DNA from: Tabrizicola sp. TH137
GTDB lineage: Bacteria > Pseudomonadota > Alphaproteobacteria > Rhodobacterales > Rhodobacteraceae
Direction: 5' to 3'
NCBI RefSeq assembly: GCF_002855575.1
Contig: NZ_PKRQ01000002.1
Location: 372,001-436,000, forward strand
DNA length: 64,000 nt
The position numbers and the translations under genes were made by a program. The notes under the pieces were generated by a model that did no database searches, was not told the origin of the DNA, and was given only the letters and a program-made list of their open reading frames with translations. Of the stretch, positions 52,944 through 61,993 are shown in pieces. Numbering within the stretch: the stretch's first letter is position 1; every line of letters begins with the position of its first letter.

Positions 52944-53783
52944 ATGACCCTCGCCCTTACCGGAGCCACCGGCCAACTCGGCCGCCTTGCCATCGCCGCC
53001 CTCAAGGCACGCGGCCACGCCCCCATCGCGCTGGTCCGCGATCTGGCCAAGGCCGCCGATCTCGGCACCGAGGCCCGCGCCTTCGATTACAAGGCCACAT
53101 CGACCCTCGCCCCCGCTCTGGCCGGGGTGACGACGCTCGTCCTCATCTCCTCCAACGATTTCGACGATCGCATGGGCCAGCATCGCAACGTGATCGACGC
53201 GGCACAGAAGGCGGGCGTGTCCCGCATCCTCTACACCTCCATCCTGCGCGCCGAAACCACGCCCATGCTGCTCGCTGCCGATCACAAGGCGACCGAGGGG
53301 CTGATCCGCGCCTCCGGTCTTGGTTTCACGTTCCTGCGCAACGGCTGGTACACCGAAAACCACACCGGCAGCCTTGGCGGCGCCATCGCCGCCGGCGCGC
53401 TGATCGGCTCTGCCGGTGACGGGCGCTTCTCCTCCGCCGCCCGTGCCGACTATGCCGAAGCCATCGCCGTCACCGCCACGACAGAGGGCCATGTCGGCAA
53501 GATTTACGAACTCGCCGGCGATGTGGGCTACAGCTATGCGGAACTCGCCGCCGAAGTGTCGCGCCAGACCGGCAAGACCATCCCCTACAATGACCTGCCC
53601 CCCGCCACCTATGCGGGCATCCTCGAATCCTTCGGCCTTCCCGCAGGTTTCGCGCATGTCCTGGCCGACAGCGACGTTCAGGCAGGGCAGGGCGCGCTTT
53701 ATGACGACAGCCGCACCCTCTCGCGCCTCATCGGGCGGCCGACCACGCCGATGGCCGATACCGTCGCGCAGGCGCTGGCCTGA
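52944..53783 (+). CDS. NmrA/QOR2-like NAD(P)H quinone reductase
   Basis: A 279-residue atypical SDR of the NmrA/quinone oxidoreductase 2 type. The NADPH site is ALTGATGQLGRLAIAAL (about 3-19), with the family's ATMLVLISSND-like TTLVLISSNDF (about 65-75) and FLRNGWYTEN (about 128-137). Such enzymes reduce quinones or act as redox sensors. It is divergently arranged with hxlR, which likely represses it and responds to quinone stress. Confidence 0.9.
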   Translation: MTLALTGATGQLGRLAIAALKARGHAPIALVRDLAKAADLGTEARAFDYKATSTLAPALAGVTTLVLISSNDFDDRMGQHRNVIDAAQKAGVSRILYTSILRAETTPMLLAADHKATEGLIRASGLGFTFLRNGWYTENHTGSLGGAIAAGALIGSAGDGRFSSAARADYAEAIAVTATTEGHVGKIYELAGDVGYSYAELAAEVSRQTGKTIPYNDLPPATYAGILESFGLPAGFAHVLADSDVQAGQGALYDDSRTLSRLIGRPTTPMADTVAQALA

Positions 53784-53798
53784 CCGAAGGGCAGGGGG

Positions 53799-55034
53799 TC
53801 AGGCCGCGCGCTTCGGCACGGCCCCCTGCGCCACCACCCCCGCATCCATCAGCCTGCCGATCTGCCCGGATCCCAGCCCCAGCACATCGCCCAGAATCTC
53901 TTCCGTATGCTCGCCCAGAACCGGGGCCGGGGCAGGTGCCATCCGCTCCAGATCGGAAAAGGTCACCGGCGATCCCGGCACGGGCAGCATCCCGACCCCC
54001 GGCTGATGCACCATCCGGATCATCGGATTGTCCGGCGACAGGTCGGGGTCCTCGGCCACCGCCTGCGCGAAGGACCGGAAGACCGACCAGGTCAACCCCG
54101 CCCCGTCGAACAGCGGCCCCACCTCCTCCAGCCGCCGCGCCGCAAACCAGGGCGCAAGGATGGCCGTGATGTCCTTCCGGGCCAGCCAGCGATCTCCCTC
54201 GCGTGCAAGGTCCAGCCCCAGCCGCTGCCCAAGCTGCGCCATCTCGCGGTCCACGGCCAGCAGCTTCACCAGGCCGCGCCATTGCCGGTCCGTCAGTCCG
54301 ATCACCATGATCCGCCGCCCGCAGGCCAGCACGAAATCCTGCCCATAGGCCCCGTAAAGGGCGTTTCCGGCCTTCGGCCGGTCCACCCCATTCGCCACAA
54401 CCTCGCCGACGATCCCCAGATTGGCCAGCATCGCCGCCGCCACATCCTTCAGTGCCAGTTCCGCCAACTGCCCGCGCCCTGTCCGCAACCGGTGCCGTTC
54501 TGCCGCCAGCAGGGCATTCACCACCATGCCCCCCGCGATGCAATCCCAGGCCGGCAGGACATGCGCCACCGGCTCCGCCGATCCTTCCGGTCCCGTCGTC
54601 ATCGGAAAGCCCAGCGAGGGGTTCACCGTGTAATCCACCGCAGGCTCCCCCCGCCGCGTCCCGGTCAGCGAGACCATGATCAGATCCTCCCGCCGCGCCT
54701 GAAGGGCAGGGTAATCCATCCAGCCCCGCACCCGCAGATTGGTCAGGAACAGCCCCGCATCCGGCCCCGGCGCACAGATCAGATCGGTCACGATCTCCTG
54801 CCCCTCGGGGCGCGTCATATCCACCGCCAGCGACCGCTTCCCCTTGTTCAGCCCCGCCCAGAAGAGGCTCGTCCCCTCCTTCGTCACCGGCCAGCGATGG
54901 GCGTCCAACCCGCCCTGCGGCCGATCGAACCGGATCACATCCGCCCCCATCTGCGCCAGGGTCATCCCCGCAAGCGGCACAGCCACGAAGGCCGATCCCT
55001 CAACAACCCGCATCCCCGCCAGCACGCCCGCCAT
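53799..55034 (-). CDS. CaiB/BaiF family III CoA-transferase
   Basis: A 411-residue enzyme of the family III CoA-transferases, which move CoA between a dicarboxylate or carboxylate and an acyl-CoA through an Asp anhydride. Signature sections are GMTLAQMGADVIRFDRPQGG (about 23-42), DMTRPEGQEIVTDLI, with the catalytic Asp in this block's equivalent region near 168 (AWDCIAGGMVVNALLA), and TGRGQLAEL. It begins 3 nt after the hydratase-like gene stop and forms a two-gene operon with it. The substrate is unassigned; pairing with a MaoC-like hydratase resembles mesaconyl- or itaconate-type pathways. Confidence 0.9.
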   Translation of the reverse strand: MAGVLAGMRVVEGSAFVAVPLAGMTLAQMGADVIRFDRPQGGLDAHRWPVTKEGTSLFWAGLNKGKRSLAVDMTRPEGQEIVTDLICAPGPDAGLFLTNLRVRGWMDYPALQARREDLIMVSLTGTRRGEPAVDYTVNPSLGFPMTTGPEGSAEPVAHVLPAWDCIAGGMVVNALLAAERHRLRTGRGQLAELALKDVAAAMLANLGIVGEVVANGVDRPKAGNALYGAYGQDFVLACGRRIMVIGLTDRQWRGLVKLLAVDREMAQLGQRLGLDLAREGDRWLARKDITAILAPWFAARRLEEVGPLFDGAGLTWSVFRSFAQAVAEDPDLSPDNPMIRMVHQPGVGMLPVPGSPVTFSDLERMAPAPAPVLGEHTEEILGDVLGLGSGQIGRLMDAGVVAQGAVPKRAA

Positions 55035-55037
55035 CGC

Positions 55038-55853
55038 CTATCCCTCCCACTCGGCCTGCATGCAGACCAGCCCGTCCCCGTTCACCGTCGCCAGCCGATC
55101 CGCCACCCCCTGCAACGACAGGCGGTCGAAATGGAAGGCAGGCCGCACGCCCCGGAACCGGTATCCCGCAGGCACCGCCCCTGCGCGCCGTGCCCGCGCG
55201 GCCTCCATCAGCAGCATCGCCTGCAACGGCCCATGCACCACAAGGCCGGGGTATTTCTCCACGCCGGTCGCGTAGGGCAAGTCGAAATGGATGCGATGCG
55301 CGTTGAACGTCAGCGCCGAAAAGCGGAACAGCCGCACCTCATCCACCACCACCGCCTCGCGCCAGTCCGGGGCAGGGGCCTCCACCGGAGGTGGCGGGGC
55401 AAAGCGGTCCGGCATCGCGATGAAGACGATGTCCTGCTCCTCCTCCACCGCCAGCCCGGCCGCGCCATGCACATCATGGCGCACGGTGACAAAGACCATC
55501 CGCCCCGTATTTCCCGTCTTTTCCGAAACCTTCGTAATCTCCGAGCGGCGGAACATCTCTTCCCCGATCCGCAGCGGCGCATGGAACCGCAGCCGCCCGC
55601 CCGCCCACATCCGCCGTTCCAGCGGCACGGGCGGCAGGAAGCCGCCCCGCGCCGGATGCCCGTCGGGGCCCAGTTCCGTCATCGGCGCTTCGGGCGTCCA
55701 GCCCATCCAGTGCCACAGCGGCGGCAGCATCGCCCCCGATGCGAAATCCCCGGCCACGGCCAGCGTCGCCGCCATCTGCCGCGCCTGCCTTGCAGTGATC
55801 GAGTCGCGGGCCTCTTCGACCCGACCCAGCCAAGGGTCGAAAGCGCCGGTCAT
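55038..55853 (-). CDS. MaoC-like (FAS1-type dehydratase N-terminal) acyl-CoA hydratase
   Basis: A 271-residue double hot-dog protein of the mesaconyl-C4-CoA hydratase/HTD2-like group. The N-terminal hot dog (about 1-130: FHAPLRIGEEMFRRSEITKV) and the C-terminal hot dog carrying LTFNAHRIHFDLPYATGVEKYPGLVVHGPLQAML (about 190-223), with the D-x4-H hydratase pattern replaced by N-A-H-R-I-H, are visible. ATG 55853 is chosen from the end of the AT-rich leader. It is the upstream partner of the CoA-transferase gene. Confidence 0.85.
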   Translation of the reverse strand: MTGAFDPWLGRVEEARDSITARQARQMAATLAVAGDFASGAMLPPLWHWMGWTPEAPMTELGPDGHPARGGFLPPVPLERRMWAGGRLRFHAPLRIGEEMFRRSEITKVSEKTGNTGRMVFVTVRHDVHGAAGLAVEEEQDIVFIAMPDRFAPPPPVEAPAPDWREAVVVDEVRLFRFSALTFNAHRIHFDLPYATGVEKYPGLVVHGPLQAMLLMEAARARRAGAVPAGYRFRGVRPAFHFDRLSLQGVADRLATVNGDGLVCMQAEWEG

Positions 55854-55938
55854 CTTTTTTCCCCGATCCCTGCCGTCACGCAATATTATTGCGCAAGGTG
55901 TTGCGCCCCGGGCAAAGGTCAAGGGGCAGCAGGCGGCC

Positions 55939-58407
55939 TCAGGGCCGGGAAGGGGACAGCACCGTCACGCCCACCGCCGCCGCCCGCGCGAGTTCCGGGT
56001 CCAACGACATGGGCACATATTCGCCCCTCCGCCACATCTCGCCCAGATCATCATAGAACCGGCTCAGCGGATGGCCAGATTGCCCGGTCGAGGTGATGAA
56101 GACCGACGAATCCGGATCGGCAAAGTCATAGACCCCGCGATAGCCCGCCCCATGCACGTTCTGGAAGGGCTCCGGCCCTTCGCCCCGTGTCTTGCCACGC
56201 AGCAGCGTATGGTCATCGCCGCTGGTGGACTGCCGGATATTCACGAAATACCGCAGCAGCGGCAGGTTGCCCAGCACCGGATGGTCATGCGTCGCCTGAT
56301 GCGCGTCGCCCCAGCGCCAGCTTTCGGGGTTCGGCCCATAGGTCTCCACCAGAGTCAGCAGCGCCTCGTCCAGCGCGATCCGGGCCAGGTCGGTGCAGCT
56401 TTCCACCGCCGCCGACTGCACCACGTCGCACCAGACGCTCGCCCCGTCCACATTGCGATAGACCCGCTCCAGGAACAGCGGCTGGATATGGGTGAAGGCA
56501 TCGGCCAAAGGCCCCATCTCGTCGCGGATCAGCCGCTCCTGCAAGGCGCGCACCCAGGCCTGATAGATCAGCGGTTCCGGCAAATGCTCGCTCATCTCGC
56601 CATTCCAGGCCGCCAAGATCTCCAGCGCCCGCTGGCGCAGCCGTTCCGGCGTGCCCTCCGGCGCGGCTTCCCCCGTGAACCACAGATCCGCCCCGATCAG
56701 GGGCAGCAGCGACCGCGCGGTGAAACTCACCGTATCAAGCTGCGCCTCGATGAAGCTTTCCCGCGTATGCACCTCGCGCGCCTTCATCAGCGTCAGCCAG
56801 CGCTGGATGCGCTGCGTGTCACCCCAGTCAAAGCTGACATGTTCGGGGAAGGGCCGGTCCACCGTCTTGTTGTTCGTATTGCCCAGAAGGCCCGAGACCG
56901 GGTTCATCTCGCGCGGGTTCACCTCATAGGGCAGCACGCCCTGCCAGCGGTTCGCCGCGATCCAGCCCGGCGCGGGCATCCGCCCCTGGCTCTGATGCGC
57001 CCGGTCGCGGGCGGGCATCGCCCCCACCATCTGCAAGGCGATGCCGCGCTGGTCGGCCAGCATCACATTCTGCGCCGGGGCCACGAACAGCCGCCCCGCC
57101 TCCATCGCCTCGGTGATGCTGCCCGCCTGCATGGTGCGGATCGCCGCCGTCATCGAGGTATCGGCCCCGCTCAGCGCCGTCCAGGCCAGCGACACCACAT
57201 GTCCGGGCGGCGTCACCGAGGCAAGGTCGTAATGGCTTCCCGGCAGCACCGGCCCGTTATCGGTCCAGCGCAGGGTGATCGTCACCGGGGCGGCATCCTT
57301 GACCGTGATGATCGACCGCCGGGTGGTGAACTCCTTCCACCCGTCCGGCGTGCGGTACTGTTCCGGATTCTCCGGATTCACCTCTTCGATGAACAGGTCC
57401 TGATCGTCCAGATAGCTGGAGGTCAGCCCCCAGCCCAGCCGCTCCGACCGGCCCAGCAGCACGGCCGGAATGCCCGGAATCGTCCCGCCGATCACCCCCC
57501 CGCTGGCAAGCTCCAGCCGCGCCAGATACCACACCGTCGGCGCGGTAAAGCCCAGATGCGGGTCATTGGCCAGGATCGACCCGCCCGCGGCCGATCGGGC
57601 CGGGGCGGCGGCCCAGGCATTCGAGGCCCCCGCCCGCTCGCGCGTCGGGAAGGGCGACAGCGGATCGGCAGAAGCGCGCCGCAGCGGCCCGGTCCCTGCC
57701 GGCACGCCCGGCACGATCTCGGCATAATCGGGCAGCGCCATCACGCCCTGGCCGGGATCATCCGGCAGGATATCGCCAAGCCGCGCCTCGGGCAGCACCA
57801 GCGAGACGCGGGCGCGCAGAACCTCGCTTTCGATCTGCCCCGAAAGCTGTAGCGCCATCAGCTTCAGGATGGCGATGGAATCCGCCGGTTGCCAGGCCGC
57901 GATCTCGTTGGAGAACAGGAAGAACTCGGGCGCCCCGCGCCCGCGCGCATCCTCGTTCACCTGTCCGATCCAGGCATTCACCCCCCGCGCATAGGCCTCC
58001 AGCGCGCGCTGCGTCGGCTCGTCCTGCACCTCCACCGATTGCAGGGCCAGGGTGTAAAGGTCATAGCGCCGCAGCAATTCGTCGATCTTCAGTGTCCGTT
58101 CGCCGAACACTTCCGACAACCGCCCCTGCACGGTGCGGCGGAGCATGGTCATCTGCCACAGCCGATCCTGCGCATGGGCAAAGCCCAGGGCGAAATAGAC
58201 ATCCTCATCCGTCGCCCCGAAGATATGCGGAACATTATCATTGTTCCGCACGATCTCGACCGGAGCGGTGATCCCGTCGATGGTGAAGCTTTCGCTGTAA
58301 TCAGGCAGCGAGCGCGACAGGAAATAATAGAGGATGACCAGCGCCAGCAGCGCCAGAACGATCATTCCTGTGAACAGGCGCAACATCCAGCGGAAGACGA
58401 GGAACAT
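55939..58407 (-). CDS. Penicillin acylase family protein
   Basis: An 822-residue N-terminal nucleophile (Ntn) hydrolase. A single transmembrane anchor (MLRLFTGMIVLALLALVILYYF, about 8-29) is followed by the alpha chain (VEIVRNNDNVPHIFGATDEDVYFALGFAHAQDRLWQM), a linker, and the autocatalytic cleavage site with the nucleophile Ser in AGASNAWAAAP (about 252). The beta chain includes GLTSSYLDDQDLFIE and HAGYRG-type ending. Members hydrolyse beta-lactams, acylated homoserine lactones or other amides; quorum-signal acylases are common among them. A start upstream of 58407 is rejected as non-coding. Confidence 0.92.
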   Translation of the reverse strand: MFLVFRWMLRLFTGMIVLALLALVILYYFLSRSLPDYSESFTIDGITAPVEIVRNNDNVPHIFGATDEDVYFALGFAHAQDRLWQMTMLRRTVQGRLSEVFGERTLKIDELLRRYDLYTLALQSVEVQDEPTQRALEAYARGVNAWIGQVNEDARGRGAPEFFLFSNEIAAWQPADSIAILKLMALQLSGQIESEVLRARVSLVLPEARLGDILPDDPGQGVMALPDYAEIVPGVPAGTGPLRRASADPLSPFPTRERAGASNAWAAAPARSAAGGSILANDPHLGFTAPTVWYLARLELASGGVIGGTIPGIPAVLLGRSERLGWGLTSSYLDDQDLFIEEVNPENPEQYRTPDGWKEFTTRRSIITVKDAAPVTITLRWTDNGPVLPGSHYDLASVTPPGHVVSLAWTALSGADTSMTAAIRTMQAGSITEAMEAGRLFVAPAQNVMLADQRGIALQMVGAMPARDRAHQSQGRMPAPGWIAANRWQGVLPYEVNPREMNPVSGLLGNTNNKTVDRPFPEHVSFDWGDTQRIQRWLTLMKAREVHTRESFIEAQLDTVSFTARSLLPLIGADLWFTGEAAPEGTPERLRQRALEILAAWNGEMSEHLPEPLIYQAWVRALQERLIRDEMGPLADAFTHIQPLFLERVYRNVDGASVWCDVVQSAAVESCTDLARIALDEALLTLVETYGPNPESWRWGDAHQATHDHPVLGNLPLLRYFVNIRQSTSGDDHTLLRGKTRGEGPEPFQNVHGAGYRGVYDFADPDSSVFITSTGQSGHPLSRFYDDLGEMWRRGEYVPMSLDPELARAAAVGVTVLSPSRP

Positions 58408-58488
58408 TCGGGCCCTGTTCTTGACGACGGGTGACGGATGGCTTCCTAGTCCATCGGCGGACAAAGGGCAATGCAAGCGGGGGTGAGG

Positions 58489-59352
58489 ATGGCAAGACTG
58501 GCCTTTCTGGGTCTGGGCGTGATGGGCGGGCCGATGGCACGCCATCTCGCGGCAAAGGGGCATGAGGTGACGGTCTACAACCGCACCCCCTCCCGCGCCG
58601 CCGCCTGGGTCGCCGCCCATGGCGGCGGCCAGGCGGCCACGCCGGCGGCGGCAGCGGCGGGCGCCGAGGCCGTCCTGGCCTGCGTCGGCAATGACGATGA
58701 CCTGCGCGCCGTCTGCACCGGCCCCGACGGGGCCTTCAGCGGCATGGCCCCCGGCACGCTCTTCATCGATCACACCACCGTCTCGGCGCAGGTCACGCGC
58801 GACCTCGCCGCCATTGCCGCAGGGCAGGGGATCGGCTTTGTCGATGCCCCCGTCTCCGGCGGCCAGGCAGGGGCCGAGAACGGCGCCCTCTCCATCATGT
58901 GCGGCGGCACCGAGGCCGATTATGCCCGTGCCGAACCCATCATGGCCGCCTATGCCCGGATCTGCCGCCGTCTGGGGGACAGCGGTTCGGGACAACTGGC
59001 CAAGATGGTGAACCAGATCTGCATCGCGGGGCTCATGCAGGGCCTGTCCGAGGCGCTGGCCTTCGCCCAGAAGGCCGGGCTCGATGGCGAGGCGGTGGTC
59101 GAAGTCATCAGCCAGGGCGCCGCAGGGTCCTGGCAGATGGTCAACCGGCACAAGACGATGCTGAGGGATGAGTTCGACTTCGGCTTCGCCGTGGACTGGA
59201 TGCGCAAGGATCTGGGCATCTGCCTGGACACGGCGGATGCGATCGGGGCCAGCCTTCCCGTCACCGCCCTCGTGGATCAGTTCTACAAGGATGTGCAACT
59301 GATGGGCGGCGGGCGCAACGACACGTCCAGCCTGATCCGGCGGCTGCGGTAG
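58489..59352 (+). CDS. 3-hydroxyisobutyrate dehydrogenase-family oxidoreductase
   Basis: A 287-residue beta-hydroxyacid dehydrogenase. Rossmann motif FLGLGVMGGPMARHL (about 5-19), NRTP specificity loop suggesting NADP, DAPVSGGQAGAENGALSIM (about 121-139) and the catalytic Lys in GQLAKMVNQICIAGLMQ (about 169-185). Substrate could be tartronate semialdehyde, hydroxyisobutyrate or a related hydroxyacid. ATG 58489 is chosen so the protein starts directly at MARLAFLGLG. It is divergent from the acylase gene, with an 81-nt gap. Confidence 0.92.
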   Translation: MARLAFLGLGVMGGPMARHLAAKGHEVTVYNRTPSRAAAWVAAHGGGQAATPAAAAAGAEAVLACVGNDDDLRAVCTGPDGAFSGMAPGTLFIDHTTVSAQVTRDLAAIAAGQGIGFVDAPVSGGQAGAENGALSIMCGGTEADYARAEPIMAAYARICRRLGDSGSGQLAKMVNQICIAGLMQGLSEALAFAQKAGLDGEAVVEVISQGAAGSWQMVNRHKTMLRDEFDFGFAVDWMRKDLGICLDTADAIGASLPVTALVDQFYKDVQLMGGGRNDTSSLIRRLR

Positions 59353-59373
59353 GATGGGCAGTGCTGCCCATCC
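59352..59373. terminator. Bidirectional terminator between convergent genes
   Basis: Perfect 9-bp arms GGATGGGCA and TGCCCATCC with a 4-nt loop, in the 30-nt gap between the oxidoreductase gene and the SYLF lipoprotein gene. Confidence 0.75.
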
Positions 59374-59382
59374 TTGGGCGTG

Positions 59383-59940
59383 TCAGGGAATGATCCGCGT
59401 GTATTTCACACCGGCCAGCGTCGCCCCGGCGATCAGCCCCTGCTGACCGAAGACCAGCGCGACCACGGGGTCGATCTCGGTCGTTTCCTTGCCGATGCTC
59501 GCCCCCTGTTCGGGCGTGGCATATTTGAGGTCCGCGCTTGCCGCCCATCCGGTCGAGGCGCGGAATTCCGCCAGCGCGGCATCGGTCATGAAGAACAGGG
59601 CATGGGCATATTGCTGCGCCCCGATCTGCAATCCATAGCTCGCCTTGGTGGAGGAATAGTAATCCACCGTCACGTCGCGGATCTGCAAGGCACCGCGCCC
59701 ATAGGCGCCGCCCACAAAGAACCCGGCCTCGGTGATCAGCGGCATGTAGAGCACGCCATTCGCCCGGCTCGCCAGATCGCGCGTGCCGGGATAGCGGTCG
59801 AAGAGGAAACTCTTGGTCGCCTCCACCCGCGCGTCGATCTGCTGCGCCCCGTTCGAGCCCACGCCATTGCCGCAGGCCGCGGTCAAGAGCATGCTCGCCC
59901 CGGCCCCGGCCAGAACCGCCCGTCTCGTCATCCGATCCAT
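59383..59940 (-). CDS. SYLF-domain (YSC84-like) lipoprotein
   Basis: A 185-residue envelope protein. N-terminus MDRMTRRAVLAGAGASMLLTAACGN carries a lipobox TAAC and an RR motif at the n-region, so it may use Tat. The mature part is a SYLF lipid-binding domain (GVLYMPLITEAGFFVGGAYGRGAL, then YSSTKASYGLQIGAQQYAHALFFM). Function in bacteria is unknown. ATG 59940 is chosen at the head of the lipoprotein signal. Confidence 0.85.
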   Translation of the reverse strand: MDRMTRRAVLAGAGASMLLTAACGNGVGSNGAQQIDARVEATKSFLFDRYPGTRDLASRANGVLYMPLITEAGFFVGGAYGRGALQIRDVTVDYYSSTKASYGLQIGAQQYAHALFFMTDAALAEFRASTGWAASADLKYATPEQGASIGKETTEIDPVVALVFGQQGLIAGATLAGVKYTRIIP

Positions 59941-60199
59941 GAAACCGCCCTCTCTTGCCTGTGGCAGGGTTCTCATCCGACCCCGCTCGAGCACAAGATA
60001 GCGCCTTTGCCCGGCCCTGTCATGGCCTGCAACAACGGGCGGCAAAGCCTTGCCGAGGCGCGCTTTCCCGGAAACCTAGTCCAGGGGCGGCAGGCCGGGC
60101 AGGGGGGCTGTCTGCCCCCCTCGGCGCGTGCCGCGCCTCACCCCCCGAGGATATTTTCCGACAGAAAGTGAGGGCATCCGGGCAAGGGGCGTTTCCCGG
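59941..60199. other. Region between the SYLF gene and hemB with a hairpin and an REP-like motif
   Basis: No gene. AGGGGGGC (60101-60108) and GCCCCCCT (60114-60121) form a hairpin. A CCCCCCGAGGATATTTTCCGAC motif (about 60141-60162) follows, close to the hemB stop; this type of GAGGATATTT element recurs downstream of genes in the family, from memory. Confidence 0.4.
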
Positions 60200-61213
60200 T
60201 CAGCCCCAGCTCCACCCGGCGCGCAGCTTGCGGGCCACCTCGGGGGCGAAATAGGTCAGGATGCCGTCGCAGCCGGCGCGCTTGAACCCCATCAGGCTTT
60301 CCATCATCGCCTTCTCGCCGTCGATCCAGCCCCGCTCTGCCGCGCCCCGGATCATCGCATATTCCCCCGACACCTGATAGGCATAAGTCGGCGCGCCGAA
60401 GGCCTCCTTCACACGGCGGCAGATGTCGAGATAGGGCATCCCCGGCTTGACCATCACCATGTCGGCCCCTTCGCGCAGGTCGCGTTCGACCAGACGCAGC
60501 GCCTCGTCGGAATTGGCGGGGTTCATCTGATAGGTCTTCTTGTCCCCCTTCAGCGCCCCGGAGGCCCCCACCGCATCGCGGAAGGGCCCGTAAAAGGCCG
60601 AGGCATATTTCGCCGCATAGGAGAGGATCGCCACATCCTTGTGCCCCGCCGCTTCCAGCGCACTGCGCATCGCGCCGATCCGCCCGTCCATCATGTCGGA
60701 CGGACCCAGGATATCGGCCCCGCATTCGGCCTGCACCAGCGCCATCCGCACCAGCGCCTCCACCGTCTCGTCATTCAGGATGATGCCATCCCGCACCAGC
60801 CCGTCATGGCCATTGGCGTTATAGGGGTCCAGCGCCACATCCGTCATCACCGCGATCTCCGGCACCGCCGCCTTGATCGCCCGGATGGCCCGGTTGGCAA
60901 GGTTGTCGGGGTTCCAGGCCTCTTCGCAGCCCTCGGTCTTCAGCGCCGGGTCGGTGTAGGGGAACAGGCAGATGGCCGGTATCCCCAGCCCCGCCGCCAT
61001 CTCTGCCGCCGCCACGACCAGATCGACGCTCAGCCGCTCCACGCCCGGCATCGAGGCGACGGGTTCCCGCACCCCCACGCCATCCCGCACGAAGACCGGC
61101 CAGATCAGATCGCCCACGGCCAGCAGCGTCTCCTGCGACAGCGCCCGCAGGGCAGGGGTCCGGCGCAGCCTGCGAAAGCGGGCGGCCGGAACGGGGGCAG
61201 AGATCGGGCGCAT
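60200..61213 (-). CDS. hemB: Delta-aminolevulinate dehydratase (porphobilinogen synthase)
   Basis: Condenses two 5-aminolevulinate to porphobilinogen for haem and bacteriochlorophyll. The 337-residue product has Schiff-base lysines in SYAAKYASAFYGPFRDA (about 207-223) and MVMVKPGMPYLD (about 258-269). The metal-loop is DVALDPYNANGHDG, with Asp and Ala in place of the zinc cysteines, the magnesium/potassium-type arrangement seen in Rhodobacter and plants. ATG 61213 is chosen. No terminator of classical type lies after it except the hairpin at 60101. Confidence 0.97.
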   Translation of the reverse strand: MRPISAPVPAARFRRLRRTPALRALSQETLLAVGDLIWPVFVRDGVGVREPVASMPGVERLSVDLVVAAAEMAAGLGIPAICLFPYTDPALKTEGCEEAWNPDNLANRAIRAIKAAVPEIAVMTDVALDPYNANGHDGLVRDGIILNDETVEALVRMALVQAECGADILGPSDMMDGRIGAMRSALEAAGHKDVAILSYAAKYASAFYGPFRDAVGASGALKGDKKTYQMNPANSDEALRLVERDLREGADMVMVKPGMPYLDICRRVKEAFGAPTYAYQVSGEYAMIRGAAERGWIDGEKAMMESLMGFKRAGCDGILTYFAPEVARKLRAGWSWG

Positions 61214-61415
61214 CAGGATAACTCCGGGGTTCAGAGCGGCGCAGGCACCGCAAGAGGCAAGGCGACGGCCATGTCGCCGGATCAAGCAGGGGCTTGCACC
61301 CCCGCGCCTTGCCTGCCAGAGAAAGGGGCGCGCCTCAAGCCATCAGAAGGTCGGAGGGCAGCAGGGGCCGCGCGCCTGCGGGCAGGCGGCGGGACTAGGG
61401 CGGGGATAGGGCGGC

Positions 61416-61940
61416 TTGGACTGGTACGAGACGATCTTCGAAGTGATCGACATGCGATCCTTCTCGAACCTCTGGTTCTGGCTGGCATTGGCGGTCATGT
61501 GGTCCACGGTCAGCCATTTCGTCGTCGGGGTCCCGCATGACCTGATCCGCCGCGCCGAACGCGAAGGCGGGGTCGCCCTCGCCGATGCCGAGGCGCTGGC
61601 CCTCATCTACACCCGCCGGGTGCTATACATCGCGCGTCAGGGGGGGATTTTCCTCGTCGCTTTCGCGTCTTTCGTGACCACGGGCCTGCTTCTGCTGGCG
61701 GTCTTCTACGCGGTGGAATTCGCCCAGGCCGTGCTTTGCCTGCTCATCCCGCTGCAACTCATCGGCTTTCTCACCCTGCGAATTTGCCGCATCATCGAAA
61801 GGGATGGTCTTGAAGGCCGGCCCCTGATGGCGCGCCTGCGTCGGCACCGGACCATGATCCAGGTCATCGGGATGTTCGCGCTCTTCTTCACCAGCCTGTT
61901 CGGCATGTATCAGAACCTGACCCTCGGGGTCTTCGGCTGA
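61416..61940 (+). CDS. Conserved membrane protein ('component of SufBCD complex' type)
   Basis: A 174-residue inner-membrane protein with about four transmembrane segments (LWFWLALAVMWSTVSHFVVG; IFLVAFASFVTTGLLLLAVFY; AVLCLLIPLQLIGFLTL; MIQVIGMFALFFTSLFG). The first residues DWYETIFEVIDMRSFSNL are the highly conserved N-terminus of a Rhodobacteraceae family routinely labelled 'component of SufBCD complex', a label without experimental support that I know of. It begins with TTG at 61416 preceded by ATAGGGCGGC; the ATG at 61452 would cut conserved residues. No suf gene is adjacent. Confidence 0.8.
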   Translation: MDWYETIFEVIDMRSFSNLWFWLALAVMWSTVSHFVVGVPHDLIRRAEREGGVALADAEALALIYTRRVLYIARQGGIFLVAFASFVTTGLLLLAVFYAVEFAQAVLCLLIPLQLIGFLTLRICRIIERDGLEGRPLMARLRRHRTMIQVIGMFALFFTSLFGMYQNLTLGVFG

Positions 61941-61993
61941 CCGGCCCGAAAGCCGTTGACGTCGCCGCCCCTGCGGTTAAGTCACGGCGCATC

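Noticed and set aside
55291-57852. An 853-codon plus-strand frame opposite the acylase and hydratase genes
   Set aside because: Crosses two conserved genes in antisense and has no recognisable features.
58408-59298. Upstream extension of the acylase gene
   Set aside because: It runs antisense through the dehydrogenase gene; the anchor helix begins just after 58407.
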